64,000 bases of DNA from a virus (IMGVR_UViG_3300042876_000313:1-64000); one strand, 5' to 3'. Shown: positions 1 through 7,806, numbered from the stretch's first letter. Notes: generated from the sequence alone by a model not told the origin. Translations and numbers: made by a program.

Positions 1-2175
1 AACGCCACGCAGATCAAAGCCCTTCGCAACCTGAATGAATGGGCTGCCGCCTCGCTCCTTGAGCAACGGCGCAAGTGGCAGACCTACCAGGATTTGGGGT
101 TGGATTCCAACATGATGTTGCGGGATCGGTTCTGGGCCTATATGAACCAGTTCGAGACTGGCGGCGAGTCGGTTGACAATCCCGTTACCCCGCCGTCCGG
201 TTCCCGTCTGATGGAGCGCCTGTCGTCCGGCAGCCGGCTATCGCGGATACTCCGCAACCCCGGCAACGCAGCCAAGGCGGCGGCCATCGCCATCTCCGAA
301 GTGTCAGCCCAAGGCGGTGTGGCCTGGGTGGACGCGGTTATCAACCGGGCCGTGGCCGGCAATCTGGCGACCGACTTCGAGCAACTGATGCAGGTTCTCG
401 CCCACCAAGTCATGCCCGCCAAGGCCGAGACTGCCGGGGTGAACTGGAAGGATGCCAATGACCCGGCCAATTTCTGGACGCCGCAGGAGATCGCCCATTC
501 CAATAAAGGTGTCGAGGCTGAGAAGATCGGTATCGCCCGGCGCAACCTCGTCCGCCTGACCGGCAACACTTGGGAGCAACTGATGACCGATTACTGGAAT
601 CGGTACACGCAATGGCTCGACGGCGGCAAGCAGGGCGAGCAACCGCGTTTTCTCAAGGATGACAAACAGCGCAACGCCTTGCTCCTGGCCGTGGCCACCC
701 GGACGAACTGGGCCGATTTCACCGTGCGCCCGCTCGCCACCCATGCCGGCGGTGCCCAGGAGGCGATGATGTACCTGTTCGGTTGGCCGATCTGGGGCGT
801 CCAAGAGATGCTGTCGGCCTTCGCCAAGCCGTCCAGTAAGACGGGTCGGCGCCTGCTCCCGGAGTCCGCCGACCTCGCCAACGTCTCGACGTTCATTGCC
901 TTGGCCATCCCATTAGCCATGCTCGCCTTGACCTTCCCAACGCTCCGCGATTACTGGGCTGAGAAGGCCAAGGGCTACCGCATCAAAGCTTTGACGCCCC
1001 GGTACTTCATCGAGAAGGGACTGGCCGGTGAGTCCGTTGACCCAATGGTGGCGACCAAGATCATGGCCAGCAGCATGGCCACGTTCATTCCGTTCTTCGG
1101 GTCGGTGATGAACAACTGGCTGGACAACGCTTCCCGCAACGGGTTCGACCTTCAACAGCAAATCCTCGCCTTGAACTTGGCCAATGACGCCTGGAACACG
1201 GTCAAGGAGGCCGGGGAAACCGGCGATCCGACGTTCTCCGCGCTCCGGTTCGCGTCCCGGTGGCTCCTGCCGGACGTGGCCCCCCGCCTGATTCCCAACA
1301 TCCTGCCCATCGAATCGGCCAAAACCCTGTCCGGCTCCCTCGAAAACCGTTCGGCCAATAACATCGCCGCCCAAGCTGCCGCCCTCGCCAACATCGAGAA
1401 CCGCCGATCCTCGACCGGCCAGGCCACCTTCCGCTACACCGAGGCCACGCCCCTCATCCGGGGTTGGATGGCCGCGATGGCGACCGGCGATGACCGCGCC
1501 CGCGCCGACTTCTTTGAACGCCTCGTCGCCCAGAAGCGCGAGGACATCATCGCCAAGACCCCGGAGATTGACCCCGGCCAAGCGGACACCGAGGCCCGCG
1601 CCGCCGCCCTATCCTCTCTCCGAACCCGCAACCCATTTGTCACCGCCTTGGGCCGGATGCCCACCGAGCAGGAATACGCTACGATGATGGGCAAGCTGAC
1701 CCCGGACGCCCGTGAGAAGTTGACGGCGTACATGGCCGGGTACGACCGGGCCATCCAGCAGGATTCCGGCGGGACGGCTACGATTCGCTCCTTTACCACT
1801 CCCGGCGGGGCTTCTGTCACCACGGCCCGCGCCTCCACGGCTGGCCCTGCAGGCTTCGGGGGCGGCGGTCGGCTCCCAAGTGTCGGCTCAGGCGGTCAAC
1901 GGCTGCCCAGTGCAGGCGTAGGCGCGGCGGCAGGCGGTTTAAGCGGTGGTCTGCCGTCCATTACCCGGATCGGCGGGACTTCCCCCCGGTTGACCCGGTT
2001 CAGTGTCGCCCGGCGCATTGCTGGCGTGGGCCGAGCTAAGCTTCCCCGACTCCGGTTGCCCGGCGCCAAGCTCCCGTCGCTGGCCGGTCGAGTCAAACGC
2101 CCGCGCCTGCCCCGGCGAGGTTTGAAAATGATTGCCGCGAAGAAACCACGGCTGCGGAGAACGACGCTCGCTTGA
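1..2175 (+). CDS. Internal virion (ejection-type) protein, 5' end outside window
   Basis: The frame is open from base 1, so the N-terminus is missing; TTG at 94 and later ATGs are internal codons. About 724 residues are visible. One hydrophobic stretch (codons for ANVSTFIALAIPLAMLALTF, near 880-940) could span a membrane. The last ~150 residues are Gly/Ser-rich and then strongly basic (repeated Lys/Arg-Leu-Pro), as in proteins that contact packaged DNA. It follows the order of the rightward virion genes that end the window. Role as an ejected internal protein is inferred from size, composition and position; no family was recognised. Confidence 0.6.
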   Translation, partial: NATQIKALRNLNEWAAASLLEQRRKWQTYQDLGLDSNMMLRDRFWAYMNQFETGGESVDNPVTPPSGSRLMERLSSGSRLSRILRNPGNAAKAAAIAISEVSAQGGVAWVDAVINRAVAGNLATDFEQLMQVLAHQVMPAKAETAGVNWKDANDPANFWTPQEIAHSNKGVEAEKIGIARRNLVRLTGNTWEQLMTDYWNRYTQWLDGGKQGEQPRFLKDDKQRNALLLAVATRTNWADFTVRPLATHAGGAQEAMMYLFGWPIWGVQEMLSAFAKPSSKTGRRLLPESADLANVSTFIALAIPLAMLALTFPTLRDYWAEKAKGYRIKALTPRYFIEKGLAGESVDPMVATKIMASSMATFIPFFGSVMNNWLDNASRNGFDLQQQILALNLANDAWNTVKEAGETGDPTFSALRFASRWLLPDVAPRLIPNILPIESAKTLSGSLENRSANNIAAQAAALANIENRRSSTGQATFRYTEATPLIRGWMAAMATGDDRARADFFERLVAQKREDIIAKTPEIDPGQADTEARAAALSSLRTRNPFVTALGRMPTEQEYATMMGKLTPDAREKLTAYMAGYDRAIQQDSGGTATIRSFTTPGGASVTTARASTAGPAGFGGGGRLPSVGSGGQRLPSAGVGAAAGGLSGGLPSITRIGGTSPRLTRFSVARRIAGVGRAKLPRLRLPGAKLPSLAGRVKRPRLPRRGLKMIAAKKPRLRRTTLA

Positions 2176-2282
2176 CCGGCAAAATGTCCACCGTTTTGTC
2201 CGCCTGCCCAGCTTGATTACAAACCACTTGCGTTTATTCAGGCACGGTTCATTTCCAGTGATTTGTCCACCCGCCGCTCAGT

Positions 2283-2846
2283 TTATTTCTCAGCGGGGGT
2301 TGACATTGGAGCGGCGACCGCCTTCCTAAGCATCATAATTTTAGCGACACAAAACGCCGTGATATACAGCTTCATCCCCTCCGGGCGGTATTTAGACTTT
2401 CTTCGGCGAGCGGTGACGCTTCCAAAGCTCTTTATCAAAGTGTGCCGGTATTCGATGGCTTCTTTGTTCAGCCTTCGGAGTTCCCGCTTGTTCTTGGAGA
2501 CGTTATCTTTAAGCACTCTCCACCATTGGCGATGTGCCATGCTTTTGAATATGCGGGTAAGCCGTGTGTACTCAAGGTCAACCGCGTCTATTTTCTTGAG
2601 CTTGATCCCCATCCTTCTGCACAATTTTTCCTTTTCCATGTCTCGCTGCCTGACGGCTCTTAAATCGGGAGAATAATCGGTTGCTTGGTAATGGTGATCC
2701 CCTTGAAATTCCAACGCAAACCTGCGGCTTGGGAAAAAGAAATCAAGTTCAAGCCCTCGAAGCCACGGTGGACGGCAGTTCTTCTCGTATCGGAAATCCA
2801 CCATCAGGTTGATGTATCGCTCAAGAATTTGCTCGCCGTAACTCAT
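2283..2846 (-). CDS. PD-(D/E)XK (DUF559/Vsr-like) homing-type endonuclease
   Basis: 187 residues. The core reads E-L-D-F-F-F-P, then A-L-E-F-Q-G-D-H-H-Y, then D-M-E-K-E-K-L-C-R-R-M-G-I-K-L-K-K-I, which matches the D...ExQ/K...H-Y and K..C...GI pattern of small Vsr/DUF559-type nucleases often found as free-standing phage homing endonucleases. I chose ATG 2846, which has AAAGGTG upstream; a GTG at 2885 would extend it through a structured leader. The C-terminal third is basic. It is convergent with the virion gene to its left. Fold assignment is fairly safe; homing activity is inferred from the family. Confidence 0.7.
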   Translation of the reverse strand: MSYGEQILERYINLMVDFRYEKNCRPPWLRGLELDFFFPSRRFALEFQGDHHYQATDYSPDLRAVRQRDMEKEKLCRRMGIKLKKIDAVDLEYTRLTRIFKSMAHRQWWRVLKDNVSKNKRELRRLNKEAIEYRHTLIKSFGSVTARRRKSKYRPEGMKLYITAFCVAKIMMLRKAVAAPMSTPAEK

Positions 2847-2955
2847 GTTGCACCTTTGGGGAACCCCCGGCTTGGGGTGCAACACTCGCCCTTGTGGCGA
2901 TATGAAACCGTGAGGTTTTCCAAGCCGGGAGTAAATCTGACGTTATGTGTTGCAC
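2847..2955 (-). promoter_or_regulatory. Structured 5' leader able to hide the ribosome site
   Basis: On the minus strand, GTGCAACAC (2955-2947) pairs with GTGTTGCAC (2885-2877), and CCCGGCTTGG (2929-2920) pairs with CCAAGCCGGG (2875-2866). The order of arms makes an H-type pseudoknot. Two small hairpins (AAACC/GGTTT around 2905-2917 and TCGCC/GGCGA around 2886-2900) lie between. A third copy, GGTGCAACAT (2854-2845), contains the Shine-Dalgarno and start codon and could compete for the same anti-sequence GTGTTGCACC. The pairings are visible; the switch is inferred. Confidence 0.5.
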
Positions 2956-2994
2956 GGGATCAACGTCGCACTGGTTCTGCGATTCGTCAACCGG

Positions 2995-3059
2995 AAAATT
3001 AAAAGGGCGGCTGGTGTGCTTTCAGAGGTGTGAACAGTGACCGCACGAACCAACCGCCC
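2995..3059 (-). terminator. Intrinsic terminator closing the array and small-RNA transcripts
   Basis: On the minus strand GGGCGGTTGGT (3059-3049) pairs with ACCAGCCGCCC (3015-3005), 11 bp with one G-U, a loop of 33 nt, then TTTTAATTTT (3004-2995). The loop is long, but the stem and U-tract are convincing. Confidence 0.7.
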
Positions 3060-3081
3060 CGCCAGCTTTCGCCGGCTAACT
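2995..3081 (-). ncRNA. Candidate ~85-nt small RNA beside the array
   Basis: Downstream of a good promoter (3116-3088), the minus strand folds as GCCGGC-GAAA-GCTGGC (3076-3061; a GNRA-capped hairpin with one G-U pair), followed directly by an 11-bp terminator stem and TTTTAATTTT. There is no reading frame of note. The unit would begin near 3081 and end near 2995. It lies at the distal end of the quasi-repeat array, so the same bases would also form the 3' end of a read-through array transcript. Existence of a separate RNA is inferred. Confidence 0.45.
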
Positions 3082-3087
3082 CGCAAG

Positions 3088-3116
3088 ACCATACCCCCCT
3101 TAAATCGGACTGTCAA
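3088..3116 (-). promoter_or_regulatory. Sigma70-type promoter for the candidate small RNA
   Basis: On the minus strand TTGACA (3116-3111) is a perfect -35, followed by exactly 17 bp and TATGGT (3093-3088) as a 4/6 -10 box. It points into the GAAA-tetraloop hairpin and terminator. Confidence 0.5.
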
Positions 3117-4071
3117 CTGCGCGTCACATTGCCGTTCCATGCCATTACCCGACGGGGCAATACATTACGGCACCCCGCCATTACCGCACGGGACCCTACC
3201 ACGCCCACACATTGCTTGACTTCACAGTGCTTTACTTCGCCGTTTCCGCGCCACTCCCGACCCCGCCTTGCCCTAACGGCGCTTGACCCGACGGCTCGCG
3301 GCGTCACCGACACCGTGCGCGACCACGCGCAACAATGCCTTGCCTTTGCTGTGCTTCACTCTGCTTTACCCAGACCCGACTTTACCACGCATCACCGGGC
3401 GTAACATAACCCCCGCGTCACTAGACCGCGCTTTGCCGATACCGCACGTCTCCCTACCCTACCCTACCTTACCCCGGCGCCACACTGCATAGCCACTGCC
3501 GCACTCTGCATTGCCTAACCGTTGCTCAACTACACCCTGCGACACCTCACCCAACCAGGACAGCACTCGACCATTCCACCGCTAGACGTGACGTTACATG
3601 TCGGTGCCAAAACCAAACAAGACCGAGCCAGTCGCAACCGCGCCATCGCAAGACCTCACCTTACCAACGCTCTGCTTGACCTTACTACCGCCCAACCAAT
3701 CTATGCCCCTCCGAAACCACGTTTTACCATTGTGCGCTACACCACTGCGTTACTTTGCTATACTATACTCCACCGACTCAGAACCACGCACAGCCTACGC
3801 TTGACGAGACGACACCATTCGCTGCCATGCCACTGCGCTGCCCCACCTGACGCCGCCACGCACAACCACAGCGACTCGCTACCGTACCGTTACTGCACAT
3901 AACTAGACTCTACCGATACCATACGAGGCGTCACCGTACCGCCGCAGTTCTGTTCATTGCCGTCGCATGACGACACCTCGCCTCACAACGCCATTACCCG
4001 ACCGCATAACGCCATACCAGCACTATACTTCACAAGTCCTTGCCCAAACATTGCCTTGCCCGTCCACGCCT
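3117..4071 (-). repeat. Pentanucleotide-phased quasi-repeat array (G-rich on the minus strand)
   Basis: Read on the minus strand from 4071 to about 3117, the sequence breaks into mostly 5-nt words that begin with G followed by T, C or G, with variable remaining bases. Examples are GTAAA GCAGA GTGAA GCACA (3369-3350) and AAGGTAGGGTAGGGTAGGGA (3470-3451). Occasional 6-nt words break the phase. No unit is copied exactly, so it is not a tandem or CRISPR repeat. It starts within a base of the RAMP-like gene's stop codon and ends before a promoter and terminator. The minus frames carry many stops; the long plus-strand frames exist only because that strand is G-poor. Probably transcribed as a long 3' extension of the upstream mRNA (inferred). 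Confidence 0.7.
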
Positions 4072-4791
4072 TCACTCGTCCATGCGCTCGTAGGTGAAGC
4101 GCCCGTAAGATGCGTTGCGCCACTGGCCGAATCCCGACATCTGACCATATCCAAGCCATTCCTCGATCAACGCCTCGGCGTCCACCGCATCATCGCCCTT
4201 GCCAATCTTCTTGGACAGGCAGGTGATCGTGAACTCAAACGTCGCGCCGGCCAGCACCACTTCCGAACGCACCACCGTAACCCGTGGCCCCATCGCCGTC
4301 TCGGCCCGCAGCGAACGCTCACACAGCAGGACGCCGCTTTCCGAGCGGATGATCTTAGGCGGCAATTCCATGTCCGCCGCAATCGGCAACTGGATGACCG
4401 GAATGAAGCGCGGAAACACGAAGATGATCTGGTCAATCTTCGATTTGTACGCCGTGATGGACTTGCTCAGGGTGTCATCCGAAATCCGCAGCGCACCGCA
4501 GGCCGACTTGAAGAATCCCCGGATCATGTAATCTTCCAGGCAGACGAATTTCTCGTTGGGATCGCCGTCTTTCGGAATACTGGTGACGCCCCGCGCCAGC
4601 AGGTCGCTGCGCTTGAGCCGGGTAAAGCCGGTCGTGCCCGCTTCCTCCTTGTGTTCGGCGGTTTCCAATTCCTCCTTGCGCTTGTCGTCATCGGGGGCTT
4701 TGGACGCCACGAAGGACGCAAAGACTTCTTTGTTTTGGGGTTTCGTGCCGAGCATTGCTTCGGTCAACGTGAGTTTATACTTTAGCTTCAT
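4072..4791 (-). CDS. RAMP/Cas7-like phage protein preceding the array
   Basis: 239 residues from ATG 4791 (M-K-L-K-Y-K-L-T-L-T, a beta-strand start); a longer frame to 4908 overlaps the upstream small gene and is less likely. No Shine-Dalgarno is obvious. The C-terminus has G-F-G-Q-W-R-N-A-S-Y-G-R-F (residues 220-232) after G-Y-G-Q-M, which resembles the glycine-rich loop of Cas5/Cas6/Cas7 RAMP proteins. Mid-protein F-V-F-P-R-F-I-P-V and G-F-F-K-S-A-C-G are typical of a conserved phage family of unknown function that I recall. The quasi-repeat array starts right after its stop. RNA binding or filament formation is inference. Confidence 0.6.
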   Translation of the reverse strand: MKLKYKLTLTEAMLGTKPQNKEVFASFVASKAPDDDKRKEELETAEHKEEAGTTGFTRLKRSDLLARGVTSIPKDGDPNEKFVCLEDYMIRGFFKSACGALRISDDTLSKSITAYKSKIDQIIFVFPRFIPVIQLPIAADMELPPKIIRSESGVLLCERSLRAETAMGPRVTVVRSEVVLAGATFEFTITCLSKKIGKGDDAVDAEALIEEWLGYGQMSGFGQWRNASYGRFTYERMDE

Positions 4792-4835
4792 TTGTTTTGT
4801 GTGTTTTTGTTTATCCCCGCCGTCGTGGCGGGAAA

Positions 4836-4958
4836 TCAGAAAAGAAAAATGATCGTCCAGTAATTCATACCTCGCCATCGGTAATGGAGTTGCAGGCTGC
4901 GTTTCCAATTCGCATCACCCGGCCAGTATTCAATCTTGAATCGCGGTCCTTCGATCAT
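4836..4958 (-). CDS. Small protein, 40 aa
   Basis: ATG 4958 to TGA 4836. The sequence begins M-I-E-G-P-R-F-K-I-E-Y-W-P-G-D and is rich in aromatic residues, ending in a hydrophobic tail. It fills the gap between the 57-aa gene and the RAMP-like gene on the same strand. A short GC hairpin (CCCGCC/GGCGGG, 4832-4816) follows. Not recognised. Confidence 0.45.
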   Translation of the reverse strand: MIEGPRFKIEYWPGDANWKRSLQLHYRWRGMNYWTIIFLF

Positions 4959-4975
4959 TTTGTGGGTTATAATGT

Positions 4976-5149
4976 TCACGGTCTGTAAACCCCGTCGCCC
5001 TCGTTAAATGCCTGCGACAGAAATTCCGGTTGCCCGTTCTGGCTTTTGATTGCGTCCTCTTGGATTTGTTTTATTATGACCAGAAGATCGTTTCGAGTGA
5101 CGCAAGGCCTTGCCTCCATATCTTCAAGCCATTGTTTTGGTGTTTTCAT
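4976..5149 (-). CDS. Small protein, 57 aa
   Basis: ATG 5149 to TGA 4976, two bases after the stop of the upstream gene, so probably co-translated. Acidic and helical (K-Q-W-L-E-D-M-E, L-V-I-I-K-Q-I-Q-E-D). No known motif. Part of the short leftward operon that ends in the RAMP-like gene and array. Confidence 0.55.
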   Translation of the reverse strand: MKTPKQWLEDMEARPCVTRNDLLVIIKQIQEDAIKSQNGQPEFLSQAFNEGDGVYRP

Positions 5150-5151
5150 AA

Positions 5152-5493
5152 TTACTCAATCCCTTTCGCTCTCCGCTGGTCACGCGCACGGATAATCAAA
5201 ACCTGCGCCTGCGACACCAGGTTCGCGGACGAATGTTCGACTTCCTCAATGCTCGCTCGCTGGACGTAGCAGTAGCCGCGCTGTCCAGAGATTATCCGGC
5301 CACCCGATTGGCTGGCCAATTCGCGGACGATTCGTTTTCCGGCCTCGCCGGTTCCGAGTTGGAGCTTTGAGCTAATCGTGCTGGCGAACACCCAAGGTTC
5401 AGGCGAGTCAATCAATAGCTGCTCCATCTGTTCGACCATTGACGCCGTCACTTTCGGGCGCGAAAACTGCAATTCAGGTTGGCACATAATCAT
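5152..5493 (-). CDS. Putative winged-helix protein, first gene of the array operon
   Basis: 113 residues. The middle (V-F-A-S-T-I-S-S-K-L, then G-K-R-I-V-R-E-L-A and a G-Q-R-G-Y wing) reads like a winged helix. A TTGACA lies just upstream of ATG 5493 and the HU-like gene diverges from 5542, so the 48-bp gap probably carries back-to-back promoters. It could regulate the RAMP/array operon; this rests on position only. Confidence 0.5.
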   Translation of the reverse strand: MIMCQPELQFSRPKVTASMVEQMEQLLIDSPEPWVFASTISSKLQLGTGEAGKRIVRELASQSGGRIISGQRGYCYVQRASIEEVEHSSANLVSQAQVLIIRARDQRRAKGIE

Positions 5494-5541
5494 GTCATTT
5501 TCCAGTTGTCAATCAACCGTTTGTGGTGGTAGGTTCCAGTT

Positions 5542-5892
5542 ATGAGAACCAAAACTGCGGTCGTCCGTCGTACCGAGCTTGAGAAAGCGTTTGCCCGTGA
5601 AGCTGGTATATCCGCCGAGAACGGCAAGCGTTTGCTCGCCACATTTTTCCGGCTCTTGTCCGGTTGCCTGCTCGACCGGAAAACCGTTTGCATGGGGCGC
5701 GTTGGCCGGCTGAATGTTTATCAGAAAGCCGCCCGCATCGGGCGCAATCCACGCCACCCGGATGATGAAGTGATTATTCCTGCTCATTGGGAGGTTCGCT
5801 TTGTTCTGCGCGGCCCGCTACGGGCGGAACTGCGGCGTATTCCGGTTGATGTGGATAGACCTTCCCCGGCCCGCCCAGATACAGAGCCGTAG
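5542..5892 (+). CDS. HU/IHF-like DNA-bending protein
   Basis: 116 residues. It shows the HU pattern: an N-terminal helical pair with A-G-I-S and L-L-A-T-F-F, then G-R-V-G-R-L-N-V-Y, A-R-I-G-R-N-P-R and I-I-P-A-H-W-E-V-R-F (residues ~50-90). A ~25-residue Pro/Arg tail follows, overlapping the 3' end of the integrase gene on the other strand by 119 bp. HU/IHF proteins assist tyrosine recombinases, so its position beside the integrase suggests an accessory role in integration or excision (inferred). Confidence 0.7.
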   Translation: MRTKTAVVRRTELEKAFAREAGISAENGKRLLATFFRLLSGCLLDRKTVCMGRVGRLNVYQKAARIGRNPRHPDDEVIIPAHWEVRFVLRGPLRAELRRIPVDVDRPSPARPDTEP

Positions 5893-7111
5893 TCTCTGCG
5901 TCCAAGTGGGTCAACAACTGCCTGATGTGATCCGTAGAAAGCCCGGCGGCCCGGCACTCAAATGCGTAGGTCACGCGCAGGCCGTGAAAGCAGCACTTGC
6001 GACTGTCCAACCCCGACCGCTTCACATAATCCCGAAACCGCGCCGAGCATAGCGTTCGGCTCTCGGTGTATCGCCGTTGTAATTCGCGCCAGACCCAACG
6101 CTCATGGTTGCGCTGGCCAATGATCTGCGGCATCAGTTCCTTGATCTGCGGCGGCATCGGGACGCATAGGCGCCGATCTTTTTTGTGGGTATAGACCAGC
6201 AAGTTCTTCCCGCCATCGTTAAACTCATTCGGAAGGATGGAATCCCATTCCAAGTTGATGCAGTCGTACATCCGCAGGCCGGCGTATCGAGCCAGGTACA
6301 TAGAACACTTGAACGCGAAATCAATCCGCCACAGGTCACGGTGCCGGTCCAATTCACTGACGGCCACCAGCCCAGCCTTGTCCCCGGTAACTTGAATCAT
6401 CGCCATTTTCTTTTCTTTCCGCGCCATGATCCGCTCAATGTAGCCCATGCACCGCTTAAATTCATCATCCGTCCACGGCTGCCTGTACCTCGGCTCCTTG
6501 GCTGAGATGGGCAGGGCGCGGGAATTGACCCGGCGCAAAATGCGGGCGATGTTGCCCATGACGTAGCCCTTGACGGCGCACCAGTCCAAGAACCGCCGAA
6601 TGACAACGTGATTCTGTTTCCGGTAGCTCATCCGGTGATCCTTATCCATGCCGTTGATCGCCTCGATTATGTGCTTTTCCTCGATGGAGCTTACCGGCAA
6701 CGTCAACAGATTGAATCGCCGGGCGAACAGTGAAACCTTGTAGATGTACGGCTCAATCGTGGTAGGTTGAAGTCCCTCGTTGCGGTCGAGGTGATCCCGC
6801 CAGGCTGCGATGCAGTCTGCGAAAGTCGGCTGGCGATCCATTATTTCTTGCAATCCCGTCTTGGTGATGGAGTCCGTGATTAAATCCGTGATGCGCCGTT
6901 TGATGTCCGCCGATTGCATAACCAACTCGATGTCGGCCTTGGCGTGCGTGTTCATCATTATCCATTGCACCCCCCGGCTGGTCAGCATCCGCAGTCGCCA
7001 ACCAGTTGCCTTGAAATAGACGAACGTGCGCCCGTCCAGTTCAAACGTCGGTCGCTCGAAAGATTTAGCTTCCGGCGCGTCAACTGGCTCAATGGTGGTT
7101 TCCTCGCTCAT
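5774..7111 (-). CDS. int: Tyrosine recombinase (phage integrase)
   Basis: 445 residues. An SAM-like core-binding domain lies near residues 95-200, and the catalytic domain carries Arg280 (A-R-Y-A-G-L-R-M-Y-D), Lys310/311 (Y-T-H-K-K-D-R), His376-x-x-Arg379 (F-H-G-L-R-V), His402 (L-L-T-H-L-D) and Tyr411 (T-A-L-Y-L). All catalytic positions are present. The ATG at 7111 overlaps the upstream gene's TGA (ATGA), indicating coupled translation. The N-terminal ~95 residues are an extension that may bind arm-type sites. An attachment site was not identified. Confidence 0.9.
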   Translation of the reverse strand: MSEETTIEPVDAPEAKSFERPTFELDGRTFVYFKATGWRLRMLTSRGVQWIMMNTHAKADIELVMQSADIKRRITDLITDSITKTGLQEIMDRQPTFADCIAAWRDHLDRNEGLQPTTIEPYIYKVSLFARRFNLLTLPVSSIEEKHIIEAINGMDKDHRMSYRKQNHVVIRRFLDWCAVKGYVMGNIARILRRVNSRALPISAKEPRYRQPWTDDEFKRCMGYIERIMARKEKKMAMIQVTGDKAGLVAVSELDRHRDLWRIDFAFKCSMYLARYAGLRMYDCINLEWDSILPNEFNDGGKNLLVYTHKKDRRLCVPMPPQIKELMPQIIGQRNHERWVWRELQRRYTESRTLCSARFRDYVKRSGLDSRKCCFHGLRVTYAFECRAAGLSTDHIRQLLTHLDAETTALYLGGPGKVYPHQPEYAAVPPVAGRAEQSEPPNEQE

Positions 7112-7335
7112 ACGGTCACGTTAAAAGCTTTCGCGTCGTGCAACTGTTTAGCCGCGCACTCCCGGCACATCCCATGCGAAGTGACCAGCGGCTTGATCCA
7201 CGCCCGGCGCATCGGTTTCGCGCCCGGCCCGCACCACGCGCAGACCTCCTGGAAGAACAGCCGGCCCATCAGCCAGCGCATGAATCGGGAGCGCGGTTTC
7301 CCGCTCGGTTGAATCCAGTTTGCAGTCGTTTTCAT
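7108..7335 (-). CDS. Small two-CxxC zinc-finger-like protein
   Basis: 75 residues from ATG 7335; the longer in-frame extension overlaps the previous gene out of frame. It has C-A-W-C and C-R-E-C about 35 residues apart in a basic protein. It lies 15 bp downstream of a TTGACA/TTGTAATAC promoter-operator and is coupled to the integrase by ATGA, so it may be an excisionase-like or regulatory partner (inferred). Confidence 0.6.
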   Translation of the reverse strand: MKTTANWIQPSGKPRSRFMRWLMGRLFFQEVCAWCGPGAKPMRRAWIKPLVTSHGMCRECAAKQLHDAKAFNVTV

Positions 7336-7350
7336 ATCTTGCTGGTTCAC

Positions 7351-7376
7351 TGTATTACAAAAATTACAACTGTCAA
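7351..7376 (-). promoter_or_regulatory. TTGTAATA-type promoter/operator of the integrase operon
   Basis: On the minus strand TTGACA (7376-7371) is followed by TTGTAATTTTTGTAATAC, two TTGTAAT boxes spaced 9 bp. The same doublet is found at 27835-27818, and related sites at 30420-30414 and 53788-53803. Confidence 0.5.
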
Positions 7377-7567
7377 GCGGTTTGTTTGGCGATTTCTTCG
7401 GCGGAAAGTTCACGCGCCGACATGAACCACCACCCGCGCTCCAAGGCGATGGCCTTGCCCCATGCCACGGCTTTGGCTTTTGACGTTGCCTCGCCACGCT
7501 CAAACACGTCGTCAAGCTGGCCGTTCTGGCGGTGGCGGAAATGAATTTCAAATGTCTTAGTTTTCAT
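7373..7567 (-). CDS. Small hypothetical protein, 64 aa
   Basis: ATG 7567 overlaps the upstream stop by ATGA. Sequence K-T-K-T-F-E-I-H-F-R-H-R then E-R-G-E-A-T-S-K-A-K-A-V-A-W-G-K-A-I suggests a strand plus helix. Its stop codon lies in the -35 region of the integrase-operon promoter. Unknown function. Confidence 0.6.
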   Translation of the reverse strand: MKTKTFEIHFRHRQNGQLDDVFERGEATSKAKAVAWGKAIALERGWWFMSARELSAEEIAKQTA

Positions 7568-7803
7568 TGGGTTTGTTTGGCTGATTTTTGGATGCGCCGA
7601 TTACAGGCAGCCGTGTTTCGGCAACGTCCAAGGTTTTCAAAGATGGAGATTTCAACTCCGCACCTTGGGCACAGAAAAGTTTCGTGTCGCGCAACCGTGC
7701 GAATGACGACCGCCCCGCCGTGCAACTCGACGGTTTCACGGATGGGCGATTGGCCGGCCAGCACCAGGGCCGCGATCTGGAATGGTTCAATTTCGGTTTT
7801 CAT
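7564..7803 (-). CDS. Small zinc-ribbon protein, 79 aa
   Basis: ATG 7803. It has C-P-R-C-G and a later C-R-N-T-A-A-C-N, a typical four-Cys ribbon at the C-terminus. Overlaps the next gene by ATGA. Probable nucleic-acid-binding accessory protein; no family recognised. Confidence 0.6.
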   Translation of the reverse strand: MKTEIEPFQIAALVLAGQSPIRETVELHGGAVVIRTVARHETFLCPRCGVEISIFENLGRCRNTAACNRRIQKSAKQTQ

Positions 7804-7806
7804 GGT

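Noticed and set aside
2844-2955. Hammerhead ribozyme or group I intron
   Set aside because: The required conserved core (CTGATGA...GAAA or P7 elements) was not found.
3030-3902. Long plus-strand frames of 124 and 126 codons in the array
   Set aside because: They exist because the plus strand lacks G and hence stops; products are His/Thr/Pro/Arg strings with no start signal.
3117-4071. CRISPR array
   Set aside because: No identical repeats or spacer-sized units; the period is ~5 nt and words vary.
4816-4832. Terminator before the RAMP-like gene
   Set aside because: A 6-bp GC hairpin is present but no U-tract follows.
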